DNA of 64,000 bases from Streptomyces griseofuscus (GCF_014673495.1 NZ_CP051006.1:8431001-8495000); one strand, 5' to 3'; positions 1-8,850 are shown, counted from the first letter of the stretch. Numbers and translations: made by a program. Notes: generated from the sequence alone by a model not told the origin.

Positions 1-1
1 G

Positions 2-337
2 ACTCCGGTGTCCACGGAGGCCCAGTTCCTGCTCATGTCCTACGTCTTCGACGAACTCGGCTACCGTCGCTACGAGTGGAAGTGCGACAGTCTCAACGCG
101 CCCTCGCGGAAGGCGGCTCTACGGCTGGGCTTCACCTTCGAGGGGATCTTCCGCCGGGCCGTCGTCTACAAGGGGCGTAGTCGCGACACCGCGTGGTACT
201 CCATCGTCGACTCCGAGTGGCCGCACGTCGGCAAGGCGTTGCGGGAGTGGCTCTCGCCCGACAACTTCGACACGGAAGGCCGACAGCAGCGGTCCCTGTC
301 CGCCGTCCGCGCCGCCGACGAGAACCCGGGTCGCTGA
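2..337 (+). CDS. GNAT-family N-acetyltransferase, C-terminal part (cut by window edge)
   Basis: The reading frame is open to the left edge, so only the last ~111 codons of the gene are present. The visible protein has the end of a GNAT fold: a segment resembling the acetyl-CoA-binding half of the RimJ/RimL type, with 'KCDSLNAPSRKAALRLGF', in which a residue after 'N' and 'S' leads into a helix and the 'LGF' strand, then 'FEGIFRRAVVYKGRSRDTAWYSIVDSEW'-like closing strands (quoted loosely, in two parts). Members acetylate protein or small-molecule amines using acetyl-CoA in the cytoplasm. The substrate cannot be inferred. The ATG at 11-13 region is not needed as a start, because codons upstream (T-P-V-S-T-E-A-Q) read naturally as protein. 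Confidence 0.85.
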   Translation, partial: TPVSTEAQFLLMSYVFDELGYRRYEWKCDSLNAPSRKAALRLGFTFEGIFRRAVVYKGRSRDTAWYSIVDSEWPHVGKALREWLSPDNFDTEGRQQRSLSAVRAADENPGR

Positions 338-457
338 CGAACCGACAGGGCTTGCCGCACGTCCGGCGACAGTGGTGGTCGGTCCGGAGTCCCCATCAGA
401 TTTCCGTAATGCGGTTAGATGCTTCCGTACAATGGATGATGCAGGCAAGGAGGTTCC

Positions 458-1165
458 ATGCAGGATCTCGGAGCTTTGGACCCGATCACCGCGTCCACGA
501 ACCGGTTCGTCGCCACCGTCGTCTCCCTCACCGACGCTCAGGTCGCGGGCGAGACGCTCGTACCCCCATGGACCCGCGGCCACGTCATCACCCATGTGGC
601 ACGCGCCACGGACAGCATCTGCCGACTGCTCGCCTGGGCGCGCACCGGTGTGGAAACGCCGCAGTACGCGAGCATGGACGCCCGTGCCGCCGAGATCGAG
701 GCCGGGGCCCGGCGGCCGGTCGCTGATCTGGTCGCCGACGTCCGCGATACCGCCGCCCGCTTCGAGAAGGCGGTGCGGACCCTGCCCTCGGCGGCCTGGC
801 ACACCGAAGTGCGGATGCGCACCGGGGAGTTGCGTACGCCGGCGACCCTGATCCTCGCCCGGCTGCGCGAACTGGAGATCCACCACGCCGACCTGGACGC
901 CGGTTACGGCTTCTCGGACATACCGGTCGACGCCGCGCGATGGATCATCGACGACATCGTCGAGGCGCTCGCCCGGCGACCGGAGACTCCCGCGCTGCGT
1001 CTGGAGACGACCGACACCGGCCTCGTCCACGCCCTGGGGGTCGACGGCCCCACGGTCAGGGGGCGGCAGGCGGACATCCTGGCCTGGCTCAGCGGCCGTT
1101 CCCCCGGCACGGCGCTCACCGCCTCCGGCGCCGACGAGGTTCCTGCGGCGCCCTTCTGGATCTGA
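458..1165 (+). CDS. Maleylpyruvate isomerase-family mycothiol-dependent enzyme
   Basis: A 235-aa cytoplasmic protein of the DinB/MDMPI superfamily. The N-terminal four-helix part carries 'WTRGHVITHVARATDS' with H42 and H46, and a later 'LRELEIHHADLDAG' motif supplies the Glu and His of the metal site expected for this fold. The C-terminal part ends in a small domain with 'ADILAWLSGR', typical of the family. Members use mycothiol, the actinobacterial thiol, for isomerisation or transfer reactions. The true substrate is usually unknown, and the maleylpyruvate activity is proven only for the founding enzyme. The start is supported by a strong AGGAGG about 7 bases upstream of the ATG. The gene stands alone, with no operon partner. 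Confidence 0.85.
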   Translation: MQDLGALDPITASTNRFVATVVSLTDAQVAGETLVPPWTRGHVITHVARATDSICRLLAWARTGVETPQYASMDARAAEIEAGARRPVADLVADVRDTAARFEKAVRTLPSAAWHTEVRMRTGELRTPATLILARLRELEIHHADLDAGYGFSDIPVDAARWIIDDIVEALARRPETPALRLETTDTGLVHALGVDGPTVRGRQADILAWLSGRSPGTALTASGADEVPAAPFWI

Positions 1166-1204
1166 CGGGCGCGGCCGTGCCGCGCCGGCTGGAGGATCAG
1201 GTCT

Positions 1205-1236
1205 CGGTGACCCGGTGACCCGGTGACCCGGTGAGC
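1205..1236. repeat. Four tandem copies of an 8-bp unit (CGGTGACC)
   Basis: Three exact copies of CGGTGACC are followed by a fourth ending in GC, in the 147-bp gap before the LysR gene. It could be a slippage tract or a set of regulator half-sites. Nothing in the sequence decides between these. Confidence 0.9.
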
Positions 1237-1312
1237 CGGACCCGTACACCCGCTCCACCCTGGTCTGGACCAACCCCTTGCCCCTTGCCCTCCGGCCCCG
1301 CAAGCTCCCCTC

Positions 1313-2335
1313 ATGGAGCTGGAGTTGCGGCATCTGAAGACCATCCGGGCCATCGCGGAGGCGGGCAGCCTGACCAGGGCGGCGACTGTCCTCGGGCTCG
1401 CGCAGCCCGCCCTCAGCGCACAGCTGAGACGCATCGAACGGGCTCTGGGCGGCGCCCTGTTCGAGCGCGGCCGACACGGCGTACGGACCACGGCCCTCGG
1501 TGAGCTGGTCCTGGAGCGCACGCGCATCGTGCTGCCCGCCGTGAGCGAACTCCAGCGGGAGGCCGCCCGGTTCGCCCGGAGCCAGGGGGAGGGGGAGGGG
1601 GAGCGGCTGCGGCTCGGCGGGACGCACGGGCCGTTGCTGGGCGCGCTGGTGGACCGGCTGGCCGACGCCGCGCCCGGCACCGCCGTGACCACCTGTGCCT
1701 CCTGGTCGGAGCGGGAACTCGCGGAGATGCTGAAGGAGGGGCGCCTGGACTTCGCGCTGTCCGGCACCTGCGGTTCCGCCCCGCCGCCCGACTCTCCCCA
1801 CCTCGCCTGGGAGTTGATCGCCGTCGACCCGGTCTTCGTGATGCTCGCCGACGGCCACCGGCTGGCCCACGGACGGGAGATCGAGCTGGCCGCGCTCGCG
1901 GACGAGCAGTGGGCGTGTGTCCCCGGCGACGGCTGTTTCGCGGACTGCTTCACCGCGGCCTGCGCCCGGGCCGGGTTCACGCCCCGGCGCATGTACGAGA
2001 CGGACACCGCTTCCTGTGTGCACCTGGTACAAGTGGGCCGGGCGGTGGGCCTGTGCCGGGCCACGTTTCCGCCGACGCCGGGACTCGCCATCCGTCCGCT
2101 CACCGGCACGCCCCTGATGTGGCGCCACCTGCTGGGCTGGCACCCCGCCGGACAGCGGTCGGGCACCGCGGCCACGGTGCTGGCCCAGGCCCGGGAGGCG
2201 CACGCGGGCGCGGCGGCGCGCAGTGACAGCTACGCGTACTGGCTCGCGGAGCGGCGATCGACTCCGGCAGGCGGTCTCGCACCCGTGACGGCTCCCGCCG
2301 CGGGTTCCATACCGCCCGGGCAGGGGGTCGGTTGA
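1313..2335 (+). CDS. LysR-family transcriptional regulator
   Basis: A 340-aa regulator. Residues ~1-65 form the LysR winged helix-turn-helix: 'LRHLKTIRAIAEAGSLTRAA', then the recognition region 'AQPALSAQLRRIERALG' and 'LFERGRHGV'. A linker helix leads to a periplasmic-binding-like effector domain from ~95 to ~300 ('DFALSG', 'PVFVMLADGHRLA'). It would bind DNA as a tetramer and respond to an unknown small ligand. The last ~40 residues are rich in Pro/Gly/Ala and look disordered. It is followed after 70 bp by a secreted protease gene on the same strand, which may be its target, but LysR targets are more often divergent. No clear ribosome site precedes the ATG. Confidence 0.9.
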   Translation: MELELRHLKTIRAIAEAGSLTRAATVLGLAQPALSAQLRRIERALGGALFERGRHGVRTTALGELVLERTRIVLPAVSELQREAARFARSQGEGEGERLRLGGTHGPLLGALVDRLADAAPGTAVTTCASWSERELAEMLKEGRLDFALSGTCGSAPPPDSPHLAWELIAVDPVFVMLADGHRLAHGREIELAALADEQWACVPGDGCFADCFTAACARAGFTPRRMYETDTASCVHLVQVGRAVGLCRATFPPTPGLAIRPLTGTPLMWRHLLGWHPAGQRSGTAATVLAQAREAHAGAAARSDSYAYWLAERRSTPAGGLAPVTAPAAGSIPPGQGVG

Positions 2336-2405
2336 CGTCTTACGGGCCGCGGCCGGTCCTCTCTACGGTTTCGGCACCCCACCGAATCCGAGGAGAGACC
2401 TCCCC

Positions 2406-3764
2406 ATGCTCCAACGAAACCTCAGAGCCGCCTGTGCCGCCGTGGCGGCGGCGGGCGCCCTGCTCGTGACCGGGCTCAGCGGCTCCGCGAGCGCCCAGCC
2501 GTCCCCTCCCTCCGCCCCGCCGACCGCGACCGACAGCCTCCGTACCGCCGCCGCGCCGCCCGGCCTCCTCACCGCGCTCCAACGGGACCTCGGCCTGAAC
2601 CGGCAGCAGGCGGACCGCCGACTGGCCAACGAGGCCGAGGCGGGCGCCACCGCGGGCCGGCTGCGCGCCGCCGTGGGCGCGCACTTCGCGGGCGCCTGGG
2701 TGAGCGGCACCGTGTCGGACAAACTGACCGTCGCCACGACCGACCCGGCCGACGCGCGAGCCATCCAGGCGCGGGGCGCCGACGCGGTCGTCGTGCACCA
2801 CTCCCTGGCCGCGCTGGACGCGGCCAAGGCGCGCGTGGACCGGGCCGCCGCCCACCACGGCACCACCGACACTCCGGTCTGGTACGTCGACGTGCGCACC
2901 AACGCGCTGGTTGTCCAGGCGATACGGCCTTCCGCCGCACGCTCCCTGCTGGCCGCGGCCGGCGTCGACGCCTCCCTCGCCCGCATCGTGAAGTCCGCCG
3001 AACGTCCGCGCCCGCTCGCCGACCTGCGGGGCGGGGACGCCTACTACATCGACAACAGCGCCCGCTGCTCGATCGGCTTCCCGGTGACCCGGGGCACCCA
3101 GCAGGGCTTCGCCACGGCCGGGCACTGCGGGCACGCCGGGAGCACCACCACCGGCTTCGACCAGACCGCGCAGGGGACGTTCCAGGCGTCGATCTTCCCC
3201 GGCAACGACATGGCCTGGGTGGCCACGAACGCCAACTGGCGGGCGACACCGTACGTCAATGGTTCCAGTGCGCAGGTCGCGGGTTCCGTGCAGGCCACGG
3301 TGGGCTCCTCCGTGTGCCGTTCGGGATCCACGACCGGCTGGCACTGCGGCACGGTGCAGCAGCTCAACACCAGCGTGACGTACCAGGAGGGCACCGTCGC
3401 CGGTGTCACCCGCACCTCGGTGTGCGCCGAACCGGGCGACTCGGGCGGCTCGTTCATCTCCGGCAGCCAGGCACAGGGGGTCACCTCGGGCGGCTCGGGC
3501 GACTGCACGAGTGGCGGTCCGACCTTCTTCTATCCGATCAACCCCATCCTCCAGAACTACGGCCTCACCCTGACCACCGTCGCGTCCGGCCCGGGAGACC
3601 CCGGCGGCCCCGGTGATCCCGGCGGCACGTGGTCGGCGGGCACCGTCTACCAGGCGGGCGACACGGTGACGTACGGCGGTGCCACCTACCGCTGCCTCCA
3701 GGCCCACCAGGCCCAGCAGGGCTGGGAGCCGCCGAACACACCGGCGCTGTGGCAGCGGGTGTGA
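2406..3764 (+). CDS. Secreted S1 serine protease with chitin-binding domain (streptogrisin C-like)
   Basis: A 452-aa preproprotease. A Sec signal (residues 1-31, ending 'GSASAQ') is followed by an alpha-lytic-type pro-domain to about residue 208. The mature chymotrypsin-fold protease starts near 'YYIDN'. The catalytic triad is visible: H240 in 'TAGHC', D268 in 'GNDMAWV' and S346 in 'GDSGGS'. A Gly/Pro linker ('GPGDPGGPGDPGG') joins a C-terminal ~45-residue CBM5/12-like chitin-binding module with 'WSAGTVYQAGDTVTY' and 'GWEPP'. This order is that of streptogrisin C. The enzyme would digest protein bound to chitin, such as insect or fungal material. AGGAG precedes the ATG. It matches the biomass-attack theme of the 13-23 kb island but is separated from it. 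Confidence 0.93.
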   Translation: MLQRNLRAACAAVAAAGALLVTGLSGSASAQPSPPSAPPTATDSLRTAAAPPGLLTALQRDLGLNRQQADRRLANEAEAGATAGRLRAAVGAHFAGAWVSGTVSDKLTVATTDPADARAIQARGADAVVVHHSLAALDAAKARVDRAAAHHGTTDTPVWYVDVRTNALVVQAIRPSAARSLLAAAGVDASLARIVKSAERPRPLADLRGGDAYYIDNSARCSIGFPVTRGTQQGFATAGHCGHAGSTTTGFDQTAQGTFQASIFPGNDMAWVATNANWRATPYVNGSSAQVAGSVQATVGSSVCRSGSTTGWHCGTVQQLNTSVTYQEGTVAGVTRTSVCAEPGDSGGSFISGSQAQGVTSGGSGDCTSGGPTFFYPINPILQNYGLTLTTVASGPGDPGGPGDPGGTWSAGTVYQAGDTVTYGGATYRCLQAHQAQQGWEPPNTPALWQRV

Positions 3765-3835
3765 GCGGCTGACCGCAGGCCCCTCGTACCGCGCGGGGAC
3801 TCGGCAATATCGGTCCCGCGCTCGATCAGCCCCTC

Positions 3836-4486
3836 TCAGCCGCGTGCCGCGCGGCGCAGGTGGTGGCGGACCGCCCGCTGGGCGACCGGGCCCAGGGTGT
3901 CCAGGGCCGCGACCAGCGCGCCCAGTTGTTCGAGCGCGGTCAGTGCCGCGTGCGCGCCCGCCTCGTCCACGCCCTCGTACAGCTCGATGCCGACGAACGA
4001 TGCCGCCACCGCGCGGGCGAGACCGGCCGGGTCGGCGAACTCGTTGACCGGGGTCGAGGCGAGCACCCTGCGCAGCACCTGCTCGATCTCGGCGATCCAC
4101 AGGTCGAGGCCGGCGGTCGTGGCCGGGCCGAGGGTGGCGTGGGTCTGCGCGCCGGCCAGCAGCTGTCCGAGGAGGGCGACATGGCCGCCGGCCCGTTCCT
4201 GTTCGTGGATCTCCCGGCCGACCGCGAGCAGTTCGGACAGGGAGGCGACCGCGGCGAGCCGGGTGCGGTACTTCGCCACGGTCGTCTCGGCGCCGTAACG
4301 GCAGGCGGCGGCGAGCAGTTCGTCCACGGAGCCGAAATGGTAGAAGATCAGCGCCTGGTTGACGCCGGCCGCCGCGGCGACCGTACGGGCGGAGGCCTTG
4401 GCGATGCCGTGCTCGGTGAGCGTACGCAGCGCGCCCTTAAGGAGCTTGGTCTTCGTCTCCTGGGACTTCGCCGTCTCCGGGCTCAT
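3836..4486 (-). CDS. TetR/AcrR-family regulator of the SRPBCC-DUF4166 operon
   Basis: A 216-aa TetR repressor. Residues ~12-58 are the N-terminal HTH ('ALRTLTEHGIAKASARTVAAAAGVN', then 'FYHFGSVDELL'); the rest is the all-helical ligand and dimer domain. It is the last gene of a three-gene minus-strand operon. Its ATG overlaps the stop of the DUF4166 gene (ATGA), so translation is probably coupled. Two TTTGAGCG-N2-CGCTCAAA palindromes lie just upstream of the first gene and are the obvious binding sites, which would make the operon self-repressing. The ligand is unknown; a lipid or hydrophobic compound is suggested only by the SRPBCC partner. Confidence 0.9.
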   Translation of the reverse strand: MSPETAKSQETKTKLLKGALRTLTEHGIAKASARTVAAAAGVNQALIFYHFGSVDELLAAACRYGAETTVAKYRTRLAAVASLSELLAVGREIHEQERAGGHVALLGQLLAGAQTHATLGPATTAGLDLWIAEIEQVLRRVLASTPVNEFADPAGLARAVAASFVGIELYEGVDEAGAHAALTALEQLGALVAALDTLGPVAQRAVRHHLRRAARG

Positions 4487-5172
4487 GCGCGCGCCTCCTC
4501 CCGCACCGGGCGCAGTCCCGGCCGCGTCCCGCGGGAGACGGCGTCCGTGTACGACACCGTGAAGGAACCCTCGTAGCCGAAGAGCGGCCCGAAGCGGCGG
4601 TTCACCACCCTCACCCGGACCCGGAAGCGTCCGGTGATGTCGTCGAAGGACTCGCGCACCTCGGCCGTGGCGCCGATGAGTTCCGGTACGCGCACATCCA
4701 CCGGGCCCTCCCGGAAGCGGTGCTCGCCGGAGCGGATGAGCAGCGAGCCGTCCGGCTCGGCCGCGAAGTGCAGTTCGCTGGCGAGGTGTTGATGCGTGCC
4801 GAGATAGTCGAGGATCCGGTCGCCCTTGGGACTGAGCACCATCTGCGCGTCGAAGCGGCGGGGGCCGCCGGGCAGGTCGAAGGTGCGCACGAAGCTCACC
4901 GTCTCACGGCCGAAGGTGTCGGTGTACGGGACGTTCTCGATCAGGAACGGGATGTCGCGGCCGGCCCGCGGGACAAGGATGTTGCGGGTGGCGCCGAGGG
5001 CGAGGAACGGCTTCACGTACGCCGGGCCGTGCCAGATCCGGTCCATGACGCCCCGCCCGGTGCAGGCCTCCCCGCTCGCCAGGCCCACCGAGAAACGGCG
5101 CCGCAACTCTGGGTGGAGACGGTCGAAGCCGTCGCCGAGCACGGTGTGGAACATCGAAGGGGGCGTGGTCAT
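4483..5172 (-). CDS. DUF4166 domain protein
   Basis: A 229-aa protein whose length and motifs ('FHTVLGDGFDRLHPELRRRF', 'MVLSPKGDRILDYLGTHQHLASEL') match the DUF4166 family, often found beside or fused to saccharopine-dehydrogenase or SRPBCC-like proteins. No signal peptide or membrane segment is visible. The function is unknown; the fold is probably a beta-rich lipid-binding type, which is an inference from the company it keeps. The start at 5172 is chosen because the ATG overlaps the stop of the upstream gene in an ATGA arrangement. It is the middle gene of the operon 5924-3836. Confidence 0.8.
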   Translation of the reverse strand: MTTPPSMFHTVLGDGFDRLHPELRRRFSVGLASGEACTGRGVMDRIWHGPAYVKPFLALGATRNILVPRAGRDIPFLIENVPYTDTFGRETVSFVRTFDLPGGPRRFDAQMVLSPKGDRILDYLGTHQHLASELHFAAEPDGSLLIRSGEHRFREGPVDVRVPELIGATAEVRESFDDITGRFRVRVRVVNRRFGPLFGYEGSFTVSYTDAVSRGTRPGLRPVREEARA

Positions 5173-5924
5173 CCGTGCTTCTCCAGGGTGTGCAGGACGC
5201 GGGGGGCCCGGGCCGTCCGGTCCGCCGGGGCGCGCAGGCACCGGCGGGCGGCGGGGGTGCAGGTGCGAGGGGCCTTGAAGAGGGCGAGCGACATCACGAC
5301 GACCAGCAGGAGCGGGTAGAGGTAGGCCACGTCGGCCCCGAACCGTCCGAAGACGCTCATGGCGGACCCCAGCCCCAGGCCGGTCAGGCACCCGGTGAAC
5401 AGCATTGCCCGGACCGCCAGTTCGGCCAGCCAGTTGGTCCGGGCCCGCTCGGGGCCGATGTCCCGCTCCAGCCACAGCCGCAGCCGGTCGAAGGACCAGG
5501 CGGTCGCCCAGCCCATCAGGGGGCGGAACACGAGCCGGTCGGCGAGCGCGCCGAGGACGCCCCAGCGGGGCTGGTAGTCGTAGCCGGTGAGGAAGCGCAC
5601 GCCGTGCGCGTCGGGCACGTAGCGCCAGTAGCCGCTGCCGCGGGCGAGCGGGCAGAGCGGGTGCGGGGAGGCGAAGCGCAGGGCGGAGGTACGGGTGCCG
5701 TCGGGACGCTCCCGTTCGCCGGCGGCGACCCCGGTACCGGAGACCGTGAGGAGGGCCAGGACGCGTACGGCGTAACGGAAGCGCTGGGGCTCGCCCTCGG
5801 TGCGCGGAAGGTAGTCGATCTCCGAGAACCGCAGGTCCCAGCGCCGGTGCTGGGCGGGGTCCTGAGTGCGCGACCAGAGTTCGTCCATGTCGGCGCGGAT
5901 ATGTGCTTCTACGTAGAGACCCAT
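5169..5924 (-). CDS. SRPBCC-family protein with two C-terminal membrane segments
   Basis: A 251-aa protein. Residues ~1-145 form a START/SRPBCC lipid-binding-like cup beginning 'MGLYVEAHIRADMDELWSRTQDP' (two short pieces). Residues ~175-225 contain two hydrophobic stretches ('LFTGCLTGLGLGSAMSVF' and 'YLYPLLLVVVMSLALF'), so it is probably membrane-anchored. An in-frame ATG at 5966 would put the start inside the upstream operator palindrome, so the ATG at 5924 is preferred; a GGGGGAA precedes it. First gene of the operon that continues into DUF4166 and TetR through ATGA overlaps. Likely binds or transfers a hydrophobic ligand that also signals to the TetR protein. Confidence 0.75.
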   Translation of the reverse strand: MGLYVEAHIRADMDELWSRTQDPAQHRRWDLRFSEIDYLPRTEGEPQRFRYAVRVLALLTVSGTGVAAGERERPDGTRTSALRFASPHPLCPLARGSGYWRYVPDAHGVRFLTGYDYQPRWGVLGALADRLVFRPLMGWATAWSFDRLRLWLERDIGPERARTNWLAELAVRAMLFTGCLTGLGLGSAMSVFGRFGADVAYLYPLLLVVVMSLALFKAPRTCTPAARRCLRAPADRTARAPRVLHTLEKHG

Positions 5925-5948
5925 GGCGTTCCCCCACGTCCCATCGGT

Positions 5949-5968
5949 GTTTGAGCGATCGCTCAAAC
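5949..5968. promoter_or_regulatory. TetR-type operator 1 (perfect 20-bp palindrome)
   Basis: The perfect palindrome GTTTGAGCGATCGCTCAAAC lies 25 bp upstream of the SRPBCC start codon, where repressor binding would block the promoter or early elongation. It shares its TTTGAGCG arms with operator 2, centre to centre 43 bp away (about four helix turns). Confidence 0.8.
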
Positions 5969-5992
5969 CATCCGAGAGGGAAAGTACACCCT

Positions 5993-6010
5993 TTTGAGCG
6001 AACGCTCAAA
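5993..6010. promoter_or_regulatory. TetR-type operator 2
   Basis: TTTGAGCG-AA-CGCTCAAA has the same 8-bp arms as operator 1. The pair brackets the probable promoter of the minus-strand operon. The likely ligand is the operon's own TetR (3836-4486). Confidence 0.78.
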
Positions 6011-6143
6011 GCCTGGGATCGGACGGCCCCGGTTCCAGGAACTGCCCGACTCGGGGCCGTCCCGGCGAACGCCTCCGCCGTCCGTTCCTCGACTCCTCGA
6101 CCTGCCCCCCGGCGCGCACATCGATGAGGCGGACCGGCCCCGC

Positions 6144-8318
6144 TCAGCGGCTGGTGAGCAGGAGTCGGCTCGATCCGTCGGGCAGGCCGACGACACCGAC
6201 CTGATCTCCCGCGAAGGTCCCGGCGCCGCGGAGCCCGGCGACCGCCCGGAAGGGCGTCCACTTCCCGTCCCGGTCCCGGACGGCGTGGTACACGTTGCCG
6301 TCCAGTCCGACGGCGACCAGCTGGCTGTCCCCGTCGGGCAGGCCCGCGACGGCGACCGCCGAGGCCCCCATCGGACCGCCCGCCGGCCCGGCGGGACTGT
6401 CCCAGCCGGTCCAACTACCGTCCGCCCGGTGGACGTTGTGCCAGACGTTCCCGTCGAGGCCGATGGCGGCGATCTGGCTGTCCCCGTCGGGCAGGGCGGC
6501 GATGGACAGGGCGGGTCCGGCGAAGTCCGGCGCGCCGACCCCGGAGACGGTCGACCAGCCGCTCCAGCCACCGTCGGCGGCGCGGGTGTCCAGCCGCATC
6601 CGGCCGTCCGCGCCGTAGACCAGGACCTGGGAGGAGCCGTTCGGCATACCGGCGATCGCGACCTTGGTGGCCTTCGCCAGCCCCGAGTCGTCGCCCGCCA
6701 TCGCGGCCCAGCCCTGCCAGGAACCGTCGGCGTGACGGATGTTGTGGTAGGCGTATCCGCCCTGGCCGATGGCCGTGATCTGGGAGTCGCCGTTCGGCAT
6801 GCCCGTGATCGCGATGTCCTTCGCCGCGAACCCGGTCTTGTTGTCGTCCGCCGCCGGCAGGGCCTGCCAGCCCTGCCAACCACCGTCCGCGCGGCGGACG
6901 TTGAGCCAGACATTGCCGTCGAGCCCGATGCCCAGCACCTGGACACTTCCGTCGGGCAGAGCGGCGACGGCCTCCCGGCTCCCCGCGAACCGGAACGCGT
7001 CGCCCGCACCCGCCAGGGGGCTCGGCGCGGTCCATGTACCGGCCGCCGTACGGGCCATGTCGTAGAACGTGTGCGAAGTGATCGGCTGCGGAAGGTTCTT
7101 GGCGATGATCTCCCGCTCCAGATCTCCGGATCCGACCCCGTTGCGGTTCTGGTTCGCATCGTCGTGCATGACGATGTTCATGTTGTCCGTGACGTTGGTG
7201 TTGTTCCAGGAGGTCCGGAGCTTCGCGAGCAACTGCCGGTTCAGTTCGTCCTCAAGACTGAGCAGGAAGTTGTCCGCCTTCCAGGCGGAGGTGAGCTTGA
7301 GCGCAGCCAGGATCTGGGTGATCGCCGCATCCGGTATGGAGTCGGTGGGATCGATGATGCCCTGCTGCACGAAGAACTTGTCCGCCGCGGTGCCCGGCGC
7401 ACGTCCCAGTACCTCGTCCCCTCGCTTGAGCACCGCGTCGAAGGTCTTCTGCGACAGCTTCGGGTCGAGGGCCGCCTTCAGGATGTCCTGCCATGCGGTG
7501 CTCACCCCGACGTAACTGCCCCGGTAGTCCTGCACGTCCGGCTGGTGCCAGGCCCAGGGGTACGCCGTGCTGTCCGTGTCGTCGACGATGACGACGTGCC
7601 TGCCCGCGGCCATGAACTGGTCGTACGTCGACGTCGGACGCAACGAGGCGTCGGCGATGGCCGGATGGCCCGCGCCGCCGCCCACCAGATCACCCAGCTC
7701 GGTGATGGCCTCGCGCCGGTCCTGCTGGAGCGTCGCCGCGGGACCGGTGGCGGTGACCCGCAGGATCACGATCTCCTTGGGATGCGCCCGGATCCAGTCC
7801 GCGACCTCCCGCGCCTGACCCGGGATCACACCGCCCTTGCCGTCGGGCGCGTCGAAGAACAGCCGCCCCAGCGGTCCGCCGTGATAGCTGTACCACTTGC
7901 CGTCCTGCTTGCACAGGCGCAGATCGAGATAGCGCGAGCCGCCGTCCAACTGCTGGACCAGGGAACCGCTCTGGGTGCGGGACATGCTCGCCGCCAGCGC
8001 CGGCCACTTGCGGGCGGTGCCGACCGTGTCACCGGCGTCGCACATCCCGCTGTCGCCGGTGATTCCCGCGGTGCCCGCGTCATGGCTGCCGGGGATCACG
8101 ACCTGGTTCATCGGGCGATCGCCGATGGTGCCGTGCAGTTGGTCCATCCACGAGCCCAGCGCGATGTCCGCGGGTGCGGGAGCGGCCGTACGGTCCGTCG
8201 CCGTCGCCGTCGCCGTTGCCGTGCTCGCCGCCGCCGGGACCACCGTCACGGCCCCCACCGCCATCACCAACGTGGTGACGGCCAGTCTTCGCTTCACTGT
8301 CCTGCCGCGCGTGCCCAT
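6144..8318 (-). CDS. Secreted phosphatidylinositol-PLC-like protein with tectonin-type propeller repeats
   Basis: A ~724-aa exported protein. A signal peptide ('RLAVTTLVMAVGAVTVVPAAAS') is followed by a PI-PLC X-like TIM barrel (about residues 40-390) with the first catalytic-type histidine in 'PGSHDAGT', 'RYLDLRLC' and a second histidine in 'WYSYHGGPLG'. From ~400 to the end are about six ~50-residue repeats of the form 'LPDGDSQIAAIGLDGNVWHN' with 'W.GW', a tectonin/PLL-like beta-propeller expected to bind carbohydrate or cell surfaces. Bacterial PI-PLCs cleave phosphatidylinositol or GPI anchors outside the cell. GAAGGG lies 8 bases before the ATG at 8318 and only 2 before the alternative ATG at 8324, so the former is preferred. 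Monocistronic, facing away from the DeoR gene. Confidence 0.88.
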   Translation of the reverse strand: MGTRGRTVKRRLAVTTLVMAVGAVTVVPAAASTATATATATDRTAAPAPADIALGSWMDQLHGTIGDRPMNQVVIPGSHDAGTAGITGDSGMCDAGDTVGTARKWPALAASMSRTQSGSLVQQLDGGSRYLDLRLCKQDGKWYSYHGGPLGRLFFDAPDGKGGVIPGQAREVADWIRAHPKEIVILRVTATGPAATLQQDRREAITELGDLVGGGAGHPAIADASLRPTSTYDQFMAAGRHVVIVDDTDSTAYPWAWHQPDVQDYRGSYVGVSTAWQDILKAALDPKLSQKTFDAVLKRGDEVLGRAPGTAADKFFVQQGIIDPTDSIPDAAITQILAALKLTSAWKADNFLLSLEDELNRQLLAKLRTSWNNTNVTDNMNIVMHDDANQNRNGVGSGDLEREIIAKNLPQPITSHTFYDMARTAAGTWTAPSPLAGAGDAFRFAGSREAVAALPDGSVQVLGIGLDGNVWLNVRRADGGWQGWQALPAADDNKTGFAAKDIAITGMPNGDSQITAIGQGGYAYHNIRHADGSWQGWAAMAGDDSGLAKATKVAIAGMPNGSSQVLVYGADGRMRLDTRAADGGWSGWSTVSGVGAPDFAGPALSIAALPDGDSQIAAIGLDGNVWHNVHRADGSWTGWDSPAGPAGGPMGASAVAVAGLPDGDSQLVAVGLDGNVYHAVRDRDGKWTPFRAVAGLRGAGTFAGDQVGVVGLPDGSSRLLLTSR

Positions 8319-8850
8319 GCGCATGTCCCTTCGGTCTCGGATGTGCGGCACGGTTCTACGGGGAACTCGCGCTCGGCTCACCCCTGCCGAGCGGAGAGCC
8401 ACGGCGCGCCTTGTGACAAGGGCGGGGGGCTGATAACGGCGCGGGTTCGTACGCCGCCCGAGGCCACGGTGGACCGGTCGTGCGGCTCCTCGCATCCGTA
8501 CGCCGGGGGAGTGCCACCCGCTCTCCCGCCGGTCGCCCTTCGCCCGAACTGCTCAGCGGGAACGAGCAGTTCGCTCCACTCGCCCCTGACAGGCCGCGTA
8601 AAACCCTAGGAACTTTCCCTGATCCGCTCGGGACGCGCTTCGGAGAAGCTGGCGGTCAGCGACGGGACGGATCATGAGCGGAGCTTCGACGTTTGCATTC
8701 CTTGACACATAGGACGGCCGGGCCGGTGAGGCCGTGGCACGCACGGACCGGCGGGGCAGAGGGAGCGGGGGAGTGGCACCACTTCCCGGACAACCACCCG
8801 GCCCGCACTCCGGGACGCACCCCGGGCCGCGCTCCGGGACGGAGGCGCGG
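8319..8850. other. Intergenic region between divergent genes, no gene seen
   Basis: About 530 bp between the divergently transcribed PLC-like and DeoR genes. It must hold both promoters, but no convincing -35/-10 pair, operator or small ORF with a ribosome site could be picked out. Confidence 0.6.

Noticed and set aside
119..2203. Long minus-strand ORF (694 codons) opposite the isomerase and LysR genes
   Set aside because: Low-complexity Gly/Arg/Pro sequence, no ribosome site; a GC-driven shadow of the plus-strand genes.
5994..8609. 871-codon plus-strand ORF opposite the PI-PLC-like gene
   Set aside because: No recognisable domain, skewed composition and exact antisense overlap with a well-supported gene.
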